A DNA stretch of 48,371 nt from Candidatus Auribacterota bacterium (GCA_023144635.1 JAGLFH010000027.1:1-48371); one strand, 5' to 3'; shown: positions 25,976 to 35,695, counted from the stretch's first letter. Notes: generated by a model from the letters alone, not told the origin. Made by a program: numbers and translations.

Positions 25976-26380
25976 ATGAAATCTCTTATTGTAGCAATAG
26001 TTATACTTGCAGCTGCAATTTTTTATCATTTTCATGAAGAAGAATGCAATGAAATAATAACTTCCATCTTTTCTAAAGAAGAAACCGATATAACTGAAGA
26101 TATTTTAAAGGACACTGATCTAACCGATGAAAAGCCAAAAAAAGCAGAACAGACTCATGTAGAATATAAAAATTCTGATCCGGTAAATATAAAAGGCGGC
26201 TCTTTCATCCGCATGGAAAATGATCTGGTATATTATAAAGCTCTTTGTTCAAAGTGCGGCATTGAAAACAAAACCGTCAATCAGGTAAGGAAACCTCTTT
26301 CCGGATATCCCAAAAGGGAAAGATTCAGGTGTCCGGAATGCAACCATTCACAATTCATATACATTGAATATACAAAATAG
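25976..26380 (+). CDS. Membrane-anchored zinc-ribbon protein (134 aa), function unknown
   Basis: Unrecognised. An N-terminal hydrophobic helix (residues 2-17, SLIVAIVILAAAIFYH) is followed by an acidic, low-complexity stretch (20-70) and a C-terminal ribbon with C91-x2-C94 and C119-x2-C122, the spacing of a treble-clef/rubredoxin-like zinc ribbon (CSKCG, CPECN). The helix is likely a signal anchor. In the common topology (no Lys before the helix except K2) the ribbon could face either side. It lies 65 bp after the third glycosyltransferase and before rmuC. A role in either glycan assembly or DNA maintenance would be guesswork. Confidence 0.7.
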   Translation: MKSLIVAIVILAAAIFYHFHEEECNEIITSIFSKEETDITEDILKDTDLTDEKPKKAEQTHVEYKNSDPVNIKGGSFIRMENDLVYYKALCSKCGIENKTVNQVRKPLSGYPKRERFRCPECNHSQFIYIEYTK

Positions 26381-26456
26381 CCGAACAACAACTATTAATT
26401 CCATAATTTTTCTCTTTGTATCTTGACCGTCAGATATTTTTGTGAATAATTAAAAT

Positions 26457-27512
26457 ATGATAAATTTACAGATAATTCTTATAATACTACTCATACTTCT
26501 AATACTCGGAGGCTTTTCAGCCATTCTTCTTGTTTTGAAAAGCCTGAAAAAAAGCAGCTCACAGGATGAGCATATATTTAAGCTGCAAGGTCAGATAGAA
26601 AGTCTATCAAGTAACCTTAATGAACGTATTTTTGAGACTAATGAGAATATACAAAAGCAGTTCAGCAAGCAATTTACAGAAAGCATAAAAATAGTCAAAG
26701 ATGTTACAGAACAACTTGTTAAACTTGATGAGACCAATAAACAGATCGTTGATTACACAACTGAGCTTAAAAAGCTTGAAAATATCCTGAAAAGTCCTAA
26801 ACAAAGAGGAATACTGGGTGAATATTTTTTGGAGACAATGCTTAGTAATATTTTTGCACCCACCCAGTTTAAAATGCAGTATAAGTTTCCTGACGGAACT
26901 ATAGTAGATGCAGCTATCTTTGTTAAAGATAAAATAATCCCTGTCGATGCAAAATTTTCACTTGAGAAATTTGAAGCTCTTTATCATGAGAGTGACCAAT
27001 CAAAAATAAAAGTTCTTGAAAAAGAACTACGAAATGATTTTAAAACGCGTATTAAAGAAACAAAAAAATATATCATGCCGCAAAATGACACAACTGATTT
27101 TGCTATCATGTTCATTCCTGCAGAAGGAGTTTTTTATCATTTTCTTTCAATGAAAGTAGGAAGCGTGGACGCAGGCTCTATCAACCTTTTGGAATATGCT
27201 TTTTCAGAAAAGGTAATAATAACTTCACCTACAACTTTCTTTGCATACCTTCAAACAATACTTCAGGCTTTGAAAGCCTTGAGCATAGAAGAATCTGTAA
27301 AAGATGTTATAAAACGCGTTAGCGAACTAGGACGTCACATAGAAAAGCACAATGACTTTATGTTAAGGCTGGGAAACAACTTATCAAAGACGGTTTCATC
27401 TTATAACACAGCATATAAAGAACTTGGAAAAATAGATAAAGATATTGTCAAGATCACAGGTAAGGAAAAAGCAATCGAAGTTAACTCTCTTGATAAACCT
27501 TCAATAGAATAA
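26457..27512 (+). CDS. rmuC: RmuC family DNA recombination protein
   Basis: A 351-aa RmuC: an N-terminal membrane anchor (4-27, LQIILIILLILLILGGFSAILLVL), a coiled coil (about 40-112), then the nuclease-like domain with SPKQRGILGEYFLETML, the PD-(D/E)xK-type core PDGTIVDAAIF and IPVDAKFSLEKFE, and FIPAEGVFYHFL. RmuC limits inversions at short inverted repeats in E. coli and has been implicated in defence and DNA repair; the reaction remains poorly defined. No Shine-Dalgarno is seen. It is convergent with holB, with a foldback element (27600-27721) in between. Confidence 0.92.
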   Translation: MINLQIILIILLILLILGGFSAILLVLKSLKKSSSQDEHIFKLQGQIESLSSNLNERIFETNENIQKQFSKQFTESIKIVKDVTEQLVKLDETNKQIVDYTTELKKLENILKSPKQRGILGEYFLETMLSNIFAPTQFKMQYKFPDGTIVDAAIFVKDKIIPVDAKFSLEKFEALYHESDQSKIKVLEKELRNDFKTRIKETKKYIMPQNDTTDFAIMFIPAEGVFYHFLSMKVGSVDAGSINLLEYAFSEKVIITSPTTFFAYLQTILQALKALSIEESVKDVIKRVSELGRHIEKHNDFMLRLGNNLSKTVSSYNTAYKELGKIDKDIVKITGKEKAIEVNSLDKPSIE

Positions 27513-27599
27513 TGTAAAATATTTTTTTTTTACATACTTATAATTGTGCAGAAGCATACCTTAACTTTTAATTTATCATTTAAAATTTACATTATTTAC

Positions 27600-27721
27600 C
27601 TGTAAATTTCACGAGTTAAGTGAAGTACAGATGCAAGGCATCAAAAACGCCGCTGTATTCTTATACTGCAAGTATTTGATAACGATGTAGATGTGCTGCA
27701 ATTGGCTCGTGAAATTTACAG
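27600..27721. repeat. 122-bp foldback (MITE-like) element between rmuC and holB
   Basis: CTGTAAATTTCACGAG (27600-27615) and CTCGTGAAATTTACAG (27706-27721) are exact 16-bp inverted ends of a 122-bp segment. Inside, ATCAAAAAC and GTATTTGAT pair again at 8 of 9 positions, so the whole can fold back on itself. The right end stops 1 bp before the holB stop codon. There is no gene inside. Its position between two convergent genes would also suit a bidirectional transcription end. Confidence 0.7.
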
Positions 27722-27722
27722 T

Positions 27723-28856
27723 CTAACAAGATATGAGCCCCAAATAGAAACTATCAAGAGTCAGCTTTTGGTTTGTATATGCCATTATACGGCGGCGTGT
27801 CTGCTCAAGATGAGATATGCGTCTATCAATATCATCCTGATTCCAGAACTTCGTCATGTGGTTTATAAAATCAGACATATCAGAATTTCTAAAACGCGAT
27901 CTGCCTGGCAATGCGCTGCACATAAAAATATCTCTAAAAAAAAGAAGGAACACATTAAAATAATTATCCAGCCTTTCGCGGACCTTTCCTTCAATATATG
28001 CCTTCATCTCATTTTCAACTTCATCTTTATCAACATCACTTTCCTGACTTTCCTGCATATTCTGTTCTTTAATTTTTTCTTTAAGTGATTTAGAGAAATC
28101 TTGCAGCATTGATACTGTCTCTTCTGAAATTTTGAGGCTCTGTATTATATCTCTTTTTATAGCTGCCTCTAAAGCTCTTTGGACCATTGCCCTATCATTT
28201 TGGACAATTTCAATAGTCTCTTCGGTAAGTCGCCCCACTCTTCCTCCTGATATCATTACCAAAAATTCCTCAGGTCCAAGATGATCAAGAGATTTATCTT
28301 TAACATATTTGAGTACTGTCTCCTTTTTTACAGGATGAAAATCGATTTCCTGACATCTTGACAAAATAGTAGGAAGCAACGCATTTTTATGTGATGTTAT
28401 TAAAATAAAAATTGTATTTTTAGGTGGGTCCTCTAATATCTTCAGTATTGCATTTGCAGCAGCATTGTTGCCGCTTATTAATCTATCTGCACTTTTAATA
28501 AGACCTATTTTATATTTCCCTATATATGCTTTTAGCTGAACAAACCATATGAGAGCTTTTACATCCGCTATAGGTATCATTCGCGCTTTCTTTTTGGGTT
28601 CAAGTATCTTTACATCAGGATGCATAGCATTATCAAAAAGATAACAATTCCTGCATGAATTACACGGTCCCATAGGAGTAGGATTACTGCATTTTAGATG
28701 TTTAAGAAAAGCAAAAGCCGTTTCAGTCTTCTGTGTTCCGGTCGGTCCGACAAAAAGCATAGCATGAGGAATTCTTTTAGAGTTAATAGATTTTTTTAAT
28801 ATCTCTATTGCCTTTTCCTGACCATAAATTGTGTTGTAACTTACCTGCGTTACCAT
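27723..28856 (-). CDS. holB: DNA polymerase III delta' subunit
   Basis: A 377-aa clamp-loader AAA+ protein. The N-terminus has YGQEKAIEILKKSI, a P-loop-like VGPTGTQKTE (37-44, with Gln where Gly is usual), four zinc cysteines C56, C65, C68 and C71, NAILKILEDPP and the sensor ILSRCQEIDF. The degraded P-loop is typical of delta', which does not need to hydrolyse ATP. An acidic linker rich in Gln/Glu (about 262-287) precedes the C-terminal collar helices. It follows tmk by 6 bp, the usual tmk-holB pairing. Confidence 0.93.
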   Translation of the reverse strand: MVTQVSYNTIYGQEKAIEILKKSINSKRIPHAMLFVGPTGTQKTETAFAFLKHLKCSNPTPMGPCNSCRNCYLFDNAMHPDVKILEPKKKARMIPIADVKALIWFVQLKAYIGKYKIGLIKSADRLISGNNAAANAILKILEDPPKNTIFILITSHKNALLPTILSRCQEIDFHPVKKETVLKYVKDKSLDHLGPEEFLVMISGGRVGRLTEETIEIVQNDRAMVQRALEAAIKRDIIQSLKISEETVSMLQDFSKSLKEKIKEQNMQESQESDVDKDEVENEMKAYIEGKVRERLDNYFNVFLLFFRDIFMCSALPGRSRFRNSDMSDFINHMTKFWNQDDIDRRISHLEQTRRRIMAYTNQKLTLDSFYLGLISC

Positions 28857-28862
28857 ATTATT

Positions 28863-29540
28863 TTATTCTCTTATGCTGCAAGACCTGTTTTTTTCAATAA
28901 ATTTCATTATTTCATTTTTGACATCTTCAAAAAGTTCAGAGAGAGGTGTTTCTCCGCTAAAAATACGGAAACGGTCTTTTTCATTTTTTGAAAGCGATAA
29001 ATAACCATCTCTTACCCTCTGATGAAATTCCAGTGATTCCATTTCCATTCGATTGAGCTCTTTTTTAAGGAGTTTTGCACGATTCCTTTTTTTACTGCGT
29101 TCAATTCCTTTACGTACATCTATATCTATCAATATAGTAAGATCAGGCTTAAGGCCTTTTGTAGCAAACTCATTCATCATCAATATCTTATTAATATCTA
29201 TTCCTCTTCCAAATCCCTGATAGGCTAATGTTGTATCATTAAATCTGTCACAAATAACTATTTTTCCCTTTTCAAGTGCCGGAATTATAGCAGTTTCTAT
29301 ATGCTGGGCACGGCTTGCAAAATAAAGCAAAAGTTCCGTTTTTTCACAAAATTTTTCTTTTAATTCTTCATCAAGTAAAAGTGAACGTATTTTTTCGCCT
29401 ATTTCTGTACCTCCCGGCTCATATGTCATTATTGCCGGTATCTTATTCCTTAGTAAATGCTGGTATATTTTCGATGCTTGCGTACTCTTGCCTGCTCCCT
29501 CGCATCCCTCAAAAGTAATGAATATACCTCTGTTATCCAT
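28863..29540 (-). CDS. tmk: Thymidylate kinase
   Basis: A 225-aa enzyme that phosphorylates dTMP. P-loop EGCEGAGKST (11-20), TYEPGGTEIGEKIR, the DR motif CDRFNDTTLAYQGFGRG and the LID helix with RMEMESLEFHQRVRDGY are all visible. Slightly longer than the roughly 210-aa norm at the C-terminus. It sits between cysS and holB on the same strand. Confidence 0.96.
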   Translation of the reverse strand: MDNRGIFITFEGCEGAGKSTQASKIYQHLLRNKIPAIMTYEPGGTEIGEKIRSLLLDEELKEKFCEKTELLLYFASRAQHIETAIIPALEKGKIVICDRFNDTTLAYQGFGRGIDINKILMMNEFATKGLKPDLTILIDIDVRKGIERSKKRNRAKLLKKELNRMEMESLEFHQRVRDGYLSLSKNEKDRFRIFSGETPLSELFEDVKNEIMKFIEKNRSCSIRE

Positions 29541-29570
29541 AAAATATTTCCTTTATCTTTTTATGTTTAT

Positions 29571-29585
29571 CCTGAATATTTCAGG
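29571..29585. other. Small hairpin between cysS and tmk
   Basis: CCTGAA-TAT-TTCAGG (6-bp perfect stem, 3-nt loop) directly adjoins the cysS stop codon. There is no T-run after it in the direction of transcription, so it may be an RNA-stability or processing site and not a terminator. Confidence 0.4.
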
Positions 29586-31082
29586 CTATTTTTTAAGACT
29601 CCATTCAGTCTCATTGCTTAAAGTATCGCGTATAACAATATTTTTTTTACTTAAAAAATCTCTTATAAGATCTGCATTTTTGAAATCTTTATTTCTTTTA
29701 TAAACCAGACGTTTGTTCAAAAGAATTTCTATATCAATATTTTCTAAATCCCTTTTTTGCATTGTTTTTGTTATGTCTTCATCAAGCAATATATTTTTTT
29801 CATCTAAACACACTTTTCTTACCATATTTATCATATATATTACACCAAGGATGCCCAGCATTTTTAAAACTGTATTTTTTAATGCTATTATTTTTTCTTT
29901 ATTTGATTCATAAGAAGATACAAGAGATAAAAGCTCCGTAACCGTTTCAAAGATTATTCCTATTGTTTTTGCTGAATTAAAATCATCGTCCATAGCATTT
30001 TTAAAACGATCCATTAGTTCAATATCTTCAAGTCCTTTATATTTTTCATTCTCCATATTTGAAATATTTTTATTAACTTCCATTAAAGCATTTTCTATAC
30101 GCTTTAGACCTTCAAAAGCAGCACTGATAAGATGGTCGCTAAAATCAAGAGGAGAACGATAATGTGTGGAAAGAAGATAAAATTTTATCGCTCGAGGAGG
30201 AAATTTTTCGAATAATTCTTTTAACGTTTTAAAGTTTTTCAGGGATTTTGACATCTTTTCCCTGTTAATCGTTATAAATCCATTATGTATCCAATAGCGC
30301 GTAAACGGCTTTCCTGTATACGCCTCTGATTGTGCTATTTCATTCTCATGGTGAGGAAAAATAAGGTCTTGACCTCCACCGTGAATATCAAGAGTAACAC
30401 CTAAATGCTTTAATGACATTGCAGAGCATTCAATATGCCACCCAGGACGGCCTTCTCCCCATGGACTTTTCCATGAAGGTTCGTCACTACTAGCAGATTT
30501 CCAAAGAGCAAAGTCAAACGGATCCTCTTTTTTCGTATTCTGAGCGACCCTTGCACCAACCATCATCTGTTCTGAATTTCTTTTTGAAAGCTTACCATAA
30601 TCTGAAAACTTATTGATAGAAAAGAAAACATCTCCTTCTTTTACATAAGCATATCCTTTATCTATAAGCTCCTTTATTATTTTTATCATCTCACCAATAT
30701 GTTTGGTTGCACGCGGCTCTTTATCAGGTTCACTTAAGTTTAATGCCGCCATGTCATTTTGAAACGAATTATAATATTTTTCGCTTATATCAGAGCAAAG
30801 CTCTTTCATTTTGTCAGAGCCATGCTTACCCGGATATATCTCATGAACTCTACCTATTATTTTGTCATCAACATCAGTAACATTTCTTACATAATTAACA
30901 TCATAATTTAAATAAGAGAGATAACGGTATATAAGATCAAATGACGTATATGCGCGGGCATGTCCAAGATGACAGTCATCATAAACTGTTATTCCGCAAA
31001 CATACATAAATACCGTGTTGCCATTTAACGGAACAAAATCTTCTTTTTTACCGGATAACGTATTAAATATTTTTAAAGACAT
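29586..31082 (-). CDS. cysS: Cysteinyl-tRNA synthetase
   Basis: A 498-aa class I synthetase. CGITVYDDCHLGHARAYTSFD contains the zinc Cys and HxGH signature, the zinc-site WHIECSAMS and HGGGQDLIFPHHENE follow, and REKMSKSLKNF is the KMSKS loop. The C-terminal DALR-type helical part is complete (IDIEILLNKRLVYKRNKDF). Part of the minus-strand block ispD-gltX-cysS-tmk-holB, separated from gltX by 108 bp without evident genes. Confidence 0.97.
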   Translation of the reverse strand: MSLKIFNTLSGKKEDFVPLNGNTVFMYVCGITVYDDCHLGHARAYTSFDLIYRYLSYLNYDVNYVRNVTDVDDKIIGRVHEIYPGKHGSDKMKELCSDISEKYYNSFQNDMAALNLSEPDKEPRATKHIGEMIKIIKELIDKGYAYVKEGDVFFSINKFSDYGKLSKRNSEQMMVGARVAQNTKKEDPFDFALWKSASSDEPSWKSPWGEGRPGWHIECSAMSLKHLGVTLDIHGGGQDLIFPHHENEIAQSEAYTGKPFTRYWIHNGFITINREKMSKSLKNFKTLKELFEKFPPRAIKFYLLSTHYRSPLDFSDHLISAAFEGLKRIENALMEVNKNISNMENEKYKGLEDIELMDRFKNAMDDDFNSAKTIGIIFETVTELLSLVSSYESNKEKIIALKNTVLKMLGILGVIYMINMVRKVCLDEKNILLDEDITKTMQKRDLENIDIEILLNKRLVYKRNKDFKNADLIRDFLSKKNIVIRDTLSNETEWSLKK

Positions 31083-31190
31083 CTAGTAACCTTCGTTTTC
31101 TTGTTTAGCTGGTTTGGCTCGCGACACCCGTTTGGACGGTTCTTTCACGGATTAAACAGGCTAACTGACCTAACAAAAATCTAATTTAAG

Positions 31191-32657
31191 TTAGATCTTC
31201 AATGCTTTTTCGAATCTTTCCTTTAAGGTTCCGAAACTTAAAAGCGGAAAAACATCCACCAGTTCAGGACCTTTTAGCCTTCCTGTAACTGCTGCCCTTA
31301 TAGGAAGAAAAAGTGATTTACCTTTTACGCCTGTTTCTTCTTTTACCTTTGATAAAACAGTATTGAAAGAATCCTTATTAACACCATCAACAGGTAAATA
31401 TTTTAGAATCGATTTCATTATTTTCTGTGATTCGTCTTTTTTTAAAAGATCCGTCACTTCATCTGAATATTTAACATCATTGCATAAAAAGATATCAGCA
31501 TATTTTAAAATATCTTTTAATTTTGAAAGATAAGGCCTTAATACATTTACTACTTTTTTTAAATGATCAAATTTTTCCTCAGTAACATGCTTTTTACAAT
31601 CCATAATCTCTTCTGACTTTAAATAAGGTATTACCAGCTGAGCCAGCTTTGTATCTGGAATGTTCTTCATATGCTGCATTCCCATCCAGTTAAGTTTTTT
31701 TGTATCAAAAACTGCTGAACTTTTATTTACATTTAGAAGATCAAACTTTTTTATCAGCTCTGCAGGTGTAAATATTTCCTGATCATCACCGCTTGACCAT
31801 CCAAGCAAAGCAAGATAGTTCATAAGAGAGGCCGGAAGATATCCTTCTTCCAAGTACTCTTTTATAGAAACATGACCGTGACGCTTGCTCAAGGGTTGAT
31901 GATCATCTCCAACGATCATTGGAAGATGAGCATAAAGAGGAGGAACAAATCCAAGTGCATTAAGGATCATAATATGTTTTGGGGTATTGGTAAGATGATC
32001 TTCACCGCGTATTACATGACTTATCTTCATTTCACCATCATCAGCAGCTACTGCAAAATGAAATGATGGTAAACCATCAGATTTAAAAATAATAAAATCT
32101 CCTATTGTAGAGGTATTAAATGTGACATCTCCCCTAATAAGATCTTTAACCACTATTTCTTCTTGCTTGACACGAAAACGTATTGCAGGCTGTTTTCCCT
32201 CGCCACGTAATGCTCTTTTTTCTTTTTCGCTAAGATCTGAACATTTGCCGGAATAAATAGGTTGTTCACCTTTTTCGAGTTTTCTTTTTTTCATTTCTTC
32301 CAGTTCATCCGGCTGACAAAAACATTCATAAACAAGATCTCTTTCCTGAAGGGATTTCAAGTGTTTTTCATAAATAGCCGTTCTTTGGCTTTGCTTATAA
32401 GGCCCTAAAGAGCCTCCCATATCCGGACCTTCATCCCACTCAAGTCCAAACCGTGAAAGACCTTCTACTATTGCATCAACGTATTCATCCCTTGATCTTA
32501 CCGCATCAGTATCCTCAATTCTAAGAACGAAAACTCCTTTGTTTTTCCTTGCAAAAAGCCAGTTAAAAAGAGCTGTTCTTACATTCCCTATATGGATATA
32601 TCCTGTTGGACTTGGCGCAAACCTAACTCTTATATTATTTTTTTTATCTTCAGTCAT
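31191..32657 (-). CDS. gltX: Glutamyl-tRNA synthetase
   Basis: A 488-aa class I synthetase: RFAPSPTGYIHIGNVRTALFNW (cut here: FAPSPTGYIHIGN) gives the HIGH-like motif HIGN, RIEDTD binds glutamate, and PLSKRHGHVSI is the KMSKS-equivalent LSKR. The four cysteine-type zinc site in CFCQPDELEEMKK is partly kept. The anticodon-binding C-terminal half is present. Upstream on the same strand lies ispD, 58 bp away. Confidence 0.97.
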   Translation of the reverse strand: MTEDKKNNIRVRFAPSPTGYIHIGNVRTALFNWLFARKNKGVFVLRIEDTDAVRSRDEYVDAIVEGLSRFGLEWDEGPDMGGSLGPYKQSQRTAIYEKHLKSLQERDLVYECFCQPDELEEMKKRKLEKGEQPIYSGKCSDLSEKEKRALRGEGKQPAIRFRVKQEEIVVKDLIRGDVTFNTSTIGDFIIFKSDGLPSFHFAVAADDGEMKISHVIRGEDHLTNTPKHIMILNALGFVPPLYAHLPMIVGDDHQPLSKRHGHVSIKEYLEEGYLPASLMNYLALLGWSSGDDQEIFTPAELIKKFDLLNVNKSSAVFDTKKLNWMGMQHMKNIPDTKLAQLVIPYLKSEEIMDCKKHVTEEKFDHLKKVVNVLRPYLSKLKDILKYADIFLCNDVKYSDEVTDLLKKDESQKIMKSILKYLPVDGVNKDSFNTVLSKVKEETGVKGKSLFLPIRAAVTGRLKGPELVDVFPLLSFGTLKERFEKALKI

Positions 32658-32715
32658 AAAATTATCCTTTTATCAAACAGCACTTCCTAAAATAAAAGCT
32701 TATACCCTGCATATA

Positions 32716-33402
32716 TTATGTTTTTTTAAGAAATGATGCAACAATTTCAAGATCTCTTTTATATGTGATCTTTACGTTTTCTTCATTACTCCAGTACATT
32801 CTTACTTTTTTATTGGAAAAAGTCATAACCACCTGTGTATCATCCGTTGCTATGAAACTTTCCTTATGGGCTTTTCTATATGAATCAACTAAAATCTCAT
32901 ACTGAAAACTTTGAGGTGTCTGGAGTATCCAGCATGTCTTCCTATCAAGCTTTTCAACGATAAATCCATCTCTTACAATTCCAAGTGTCTGCGTTGCAGG
33001 TCTTGAGGCACAAGAAGCACCATATTTTACGGCATAATCTATTCCTTTAACGATAACATCTCTTTTAACACAAGGCCTTACAGCATCATGGATTACAACT
33101 GTTTTTTTGAGTTGCAGAAATTTTAAAGCATTTCTAACACTATCTTGCCTTTTTTCTCCTCCTACAACAATTTTATTAACTCCAGTTATTGAATATTTAG
33201 AGAGTAGACTTTTTATATAATTTTTAAAACCCGGATCACAGACAATTATTATTCCAAAAAGCCCTTTCATTCCTGTAAAACATCTTAATGTATGAATAAG
33301 AACAGGTGCACCTTCGACTTCAGCAAATTGCTTCGGTATGGAAGCCCCGAACCGCTTTCCTTTACCGCAAGCAGGTATTATTACTTCAAATTCATTAGTC
33401 AT
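32716..33402 (-). CDS. ispD: 2-C-methyl-D-erythritol 4-phosphate cytidylyltransferase
   Basis: A 228-aa nucleotidyltransferase of the non-mevalonate isoprenoid pathway (MEP plus CTP to CDP-ME). The N-terminal IPACGKGKRFGASIPKQF loop binds CTP; GGEKRQDSVRNAL, VIHDAVRPCV, QTPQSF and ATDDTQVV follow in the family order. An isolated ispD without ispF beside it. It appears to be the first gene of the ispD-gltX-cysS-tmk-holB run, with a 247-bp spacer upstream. Confidence 0.95.
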   Translation of the reverse strand: MTNEFEVIIPACGKGKRFGASIPKQFAEVEGAPVLIHTLRCFTGMKGLFGIIIVCDPGFKNYIKSLLSKYSITGVNKIVVGGEKRQDSVRNALKFLQLKKTVVIHDAVRPCVKRDVIVKGIDYAVKYGASCASRPATQTLGIVRDGFIVEKLDRKTCWILQTPQSFQYEILVDSYRKAHKESFIATDDTQVVMTFSNKKVRMYWSNEENVKITYKRDLEIVASFLKKT

Positions 33403-33469
33403 ATTATTCTCGTATTGAGTAATTCATAAATTATAACCCTGTCTTTCATAAACTACAAAGGGTTCATGA

Positions 33470-33493
33470 CCGTAAACCATAAGTTGTTTACGG
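33470..33493. other. 8-bp hairpin between the hybrid kinase and ispD
   Basis: CCGTAAAC (33470-33477) and GTTTACGG (33486-33493) are exact reverse complements around an 8-nt loop. It lies downstream of the kinase gene and upstream of ispD. No T-run follows on the minus strand, so a factor-independent terminator is doubtful. Confidence 0.45.
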
Positions 33494-33649
33494 CTATCTT
33501 CTACCTTATACATTGCCAAAGCATAGCAAAAATGTTGAAAAAATAGAATAAAAAACCGTTCTTTATCTCACGACAATAATAAGTTTTTGTTTTTTTGGGA
33601 GGCAGGTAAAGTTAAAACTGAATACTGTGAAATTTTAGATTTCAAAACT

Positions 33650-35695
33650 TTATACTTTTTGCAGCATTTCATCTATATCTTCAAGCTCAAATGGCTTTTT
33701 AATCTCGCCAATAAAACCGTAATCGCTATAATTACTTAGAACCGTATCTCTCGAATACCCGCTCATAACAAAAGCCTTTACAGAGCTATCTTGCCTTTTT
33801 ATCTCATTTAAGGTTTCAACTCCTCCCATACCTCCAGGTACAGTAAGATCAAGTATTATTGCATCAAAAGGAGTCCTTTCGCGTTTAGCTTCAAAATACT
33901 TTTCAACTGCTTCCATACCGTTTAATGCTTTTTCTATTCTAGCTCCTCTATTTTTTAAAAATTCACCCAAAAGATCCATTATATTTATATCATCATCCAT
34001 AATTAAGACATTTATATCCAGTTTATTAGAAAGTTTTTTCTTTCCTTTTACATCACTACTTAATATTTCAGATGTAGCCGGAAGATAAAAAGAAAAAGTA
34101 GTACCTTTACCAAAGCTCGAATCAACAAAAATAAAGCCTTTATGTTTTTTTATTATTGAATAACAAATAGCAAGCCCAAGCCCTCTTCCCATCTCTTTTG
34201 TCGTAAAAAACGGGGTAAAAATATTTGATTTTATTTCATCTGCAATACCTGGTCCTTCATCATTAAACGATACTTTTACATATTTTCCATTTTTGAGGTC
34301 ACCGATCCTGTTATTATCATCAACAATAATATTTGATGCATTAACTCTTAAGATACCTCCTCTGGACATAGCATTTACTGCATTGATTACAAGGTTACTA
34401 ACAACCTGTTTGATCTGTCCGGAGTCAATATTTGTACTCCATAGTTCCTCTTCCAAAGAAAACTCAGGACTTACCTTTGAACCACGAAGATTAAAAACAA
34501 CCATATTTTCTACTATTTTTTTCAAAGAGGCTACACCTTTTATCGGCTCTCCTCCGCTTGCAAACGTAAGCAGCTGGTCTGATAAGCTTCTTGCAGCAAT
34601 TACAGCCTCTTCAATAGCAGAAATACATTCACATCCCTCCTTATCGGGAGGATAATAAAGCCTTAATAAGCTATTATTTCCTCTTACAACGGTCAAAAGA
34701 TTATTAAAGTCATGGGCAATGCCTCCTGCAAGAAGACCTACTGATTCAAGCCTTTTTTCTTTTATAAGCTCGTCCTCCATACGTTTTTTGTCAGTTACAT
34801 CCTCTCCTGAACTTATATGGCCAGTTATATTTCCTTTATCATCCTTTAATATAGTATTGCGCCATGCTATTAGTCTTTCTTCTCCCTTACTTGTAAGTAC
34901 AGGGTTTTCAAAATATTCTACAGGCTCGATATGTCCTGCGAGTAATGCTTTTGATATCTGTACTATTTCTTCTTTTATTCTTTCAGGCACAAAGTTTTCG
35001 AACCAATTTTTACCTATTATAACTTTTTCTTTGTAGCCTAATATCTCACAGCCTTTTTTGTTTATCATGGTTACACATGCATTTTTATCTATTGCAACAA
35101 ACATAACTCCTGAAAGATCAAGATAACGCTTTGCTTTATCTCTTTCTTCACAAAGCTTTTTTTCTATTTTTTTGATCTTAGTAATATCTACAATAGAAAC
35201 TATTATTTTTCCTGATTTTTTATTTTCTGAAGGTATCATTAGTTTTATCATTACATTAATTGTATCGCCTTTTAATGTCTTATTTTCAGTTTCTATTTCA
35301 AAACTTTTTTTTCCTTCTGCTAATGCAATAATTTCTTCTTTAAATCCATTAAAGGAATCTTTAGTAAATACCTCTCCTAGATTTTCTAAAAAAGCTTCTT
35401 TACTTTCTGCCTTAAACATTTCAATAGTGGCTTTATTTACATTTTCTACCTTTATTTTCTTAACACATTTTTTTATCTCTTCAGGATGATCATCAAAATA
35501 TTTTCTGAAATTTTTAATACCTTCTTCTTTTAATTTATCAAAATATTTTTTTAACTCTGAAAAATCTTCTTCCCAAAGAGATATTGGTGAATTTTCAAAA
35601 ATACTATGAAATCTTTCTTCACTTTCGCTTATCCGTTTTTTTTTAACAGGATTTGAGATGTTTTTTATGGATTTTGAATAGTGATTTTCTGTCAT
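33650..35695 (-). CDS. Hybrid sensor histidine kinase (PAS-PAS-HisKA-HATPase-REC)
   Basis: I start it at ATG 35695 (681 aa), because AAGGGG lies 8 nt before it; an upstream GTG at 35722 has no such site. In order: an atypical N-terminal PAS (about 25-180) with the FSELKKYFDKLKEEGI and DDHPEEIKKC pattern often met in deltaproteobacterial-type kinases, a standard PAS (about 185-305, ending GEDVTDKKRMEDE), the H-box GGIAHDFNNLL with H328, N-box NLVINAVNAMS, G-boxes DEGPGI and GRGLGLAI, and a C-terminal receiver with D616 (IILDLTVPG) and a KKPF lysine. No membrane segments: a cytosolic sensor. The receiver ends the phosphorelay or passes it on to an unlinked HPt protein. Confidence 0.93.
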   Translation of the reverse strand: MTENHYSKSIKNISNPVKKKRISESEERFHSIFENSPISLWEEDFSELKKYFDKLKEEGIKNFRKYFDDHPEEIKKCVKKIKVENVNKATIEMFKAESKEAFLENLGEVFTKDSFNGFKEEIIALAEGKKSFEIETENKTLKGDTINVMIKLMIPSENKKSGKIIVSIVDITKIKKIEKKLCEERDKAKRYLDLSGVMFVAIDKNACVTMINKKGCEILGYKEKVIIGKNWFENFVPERIKEEIVQISKALLAGHIEPVEYFENPVLTSKGEERLIAWRNTILKDDKGNITGHISSGEDVTDKKRMEDELIKEKRLESVGLLAGGIAHDFNNLLTVVRGNNSLLRLYYPPDKEGCECISAIEEAVIAARSLSDQLLTFASGGEPIKGVASLKKIVENMVVFNLRGSKVSPEFSLEEELWSTNIDSGQIKQVVSNLVINAVNAMSRGGILRVNASNIIVDDNNRIGDLKNGKYVKVSFNDEGPGIADEIKSNIFTPFFTTKEMGRGLGLAICYSIIKKHKGFIFVDSSFGKGTTFSFYLPATSEILSSDVKGKKKLSNKLDINVLIMDDDINIMDLLGEFLKNRGARIEKALNGMEAVEKYFEAKRERTPFDAIILDLTVPGGMGGVETLNEIKRQDSSVKAFVMSGYSRDTVLSNYSDYGFIGEIKKPFELEDIDEMLQKV

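Noticed and set aside
33470..33493. Intrinsic terminator after the hybrid kinase gene
   Set aside because: The stem is perfect but no T-run follows on the transcribed strand.
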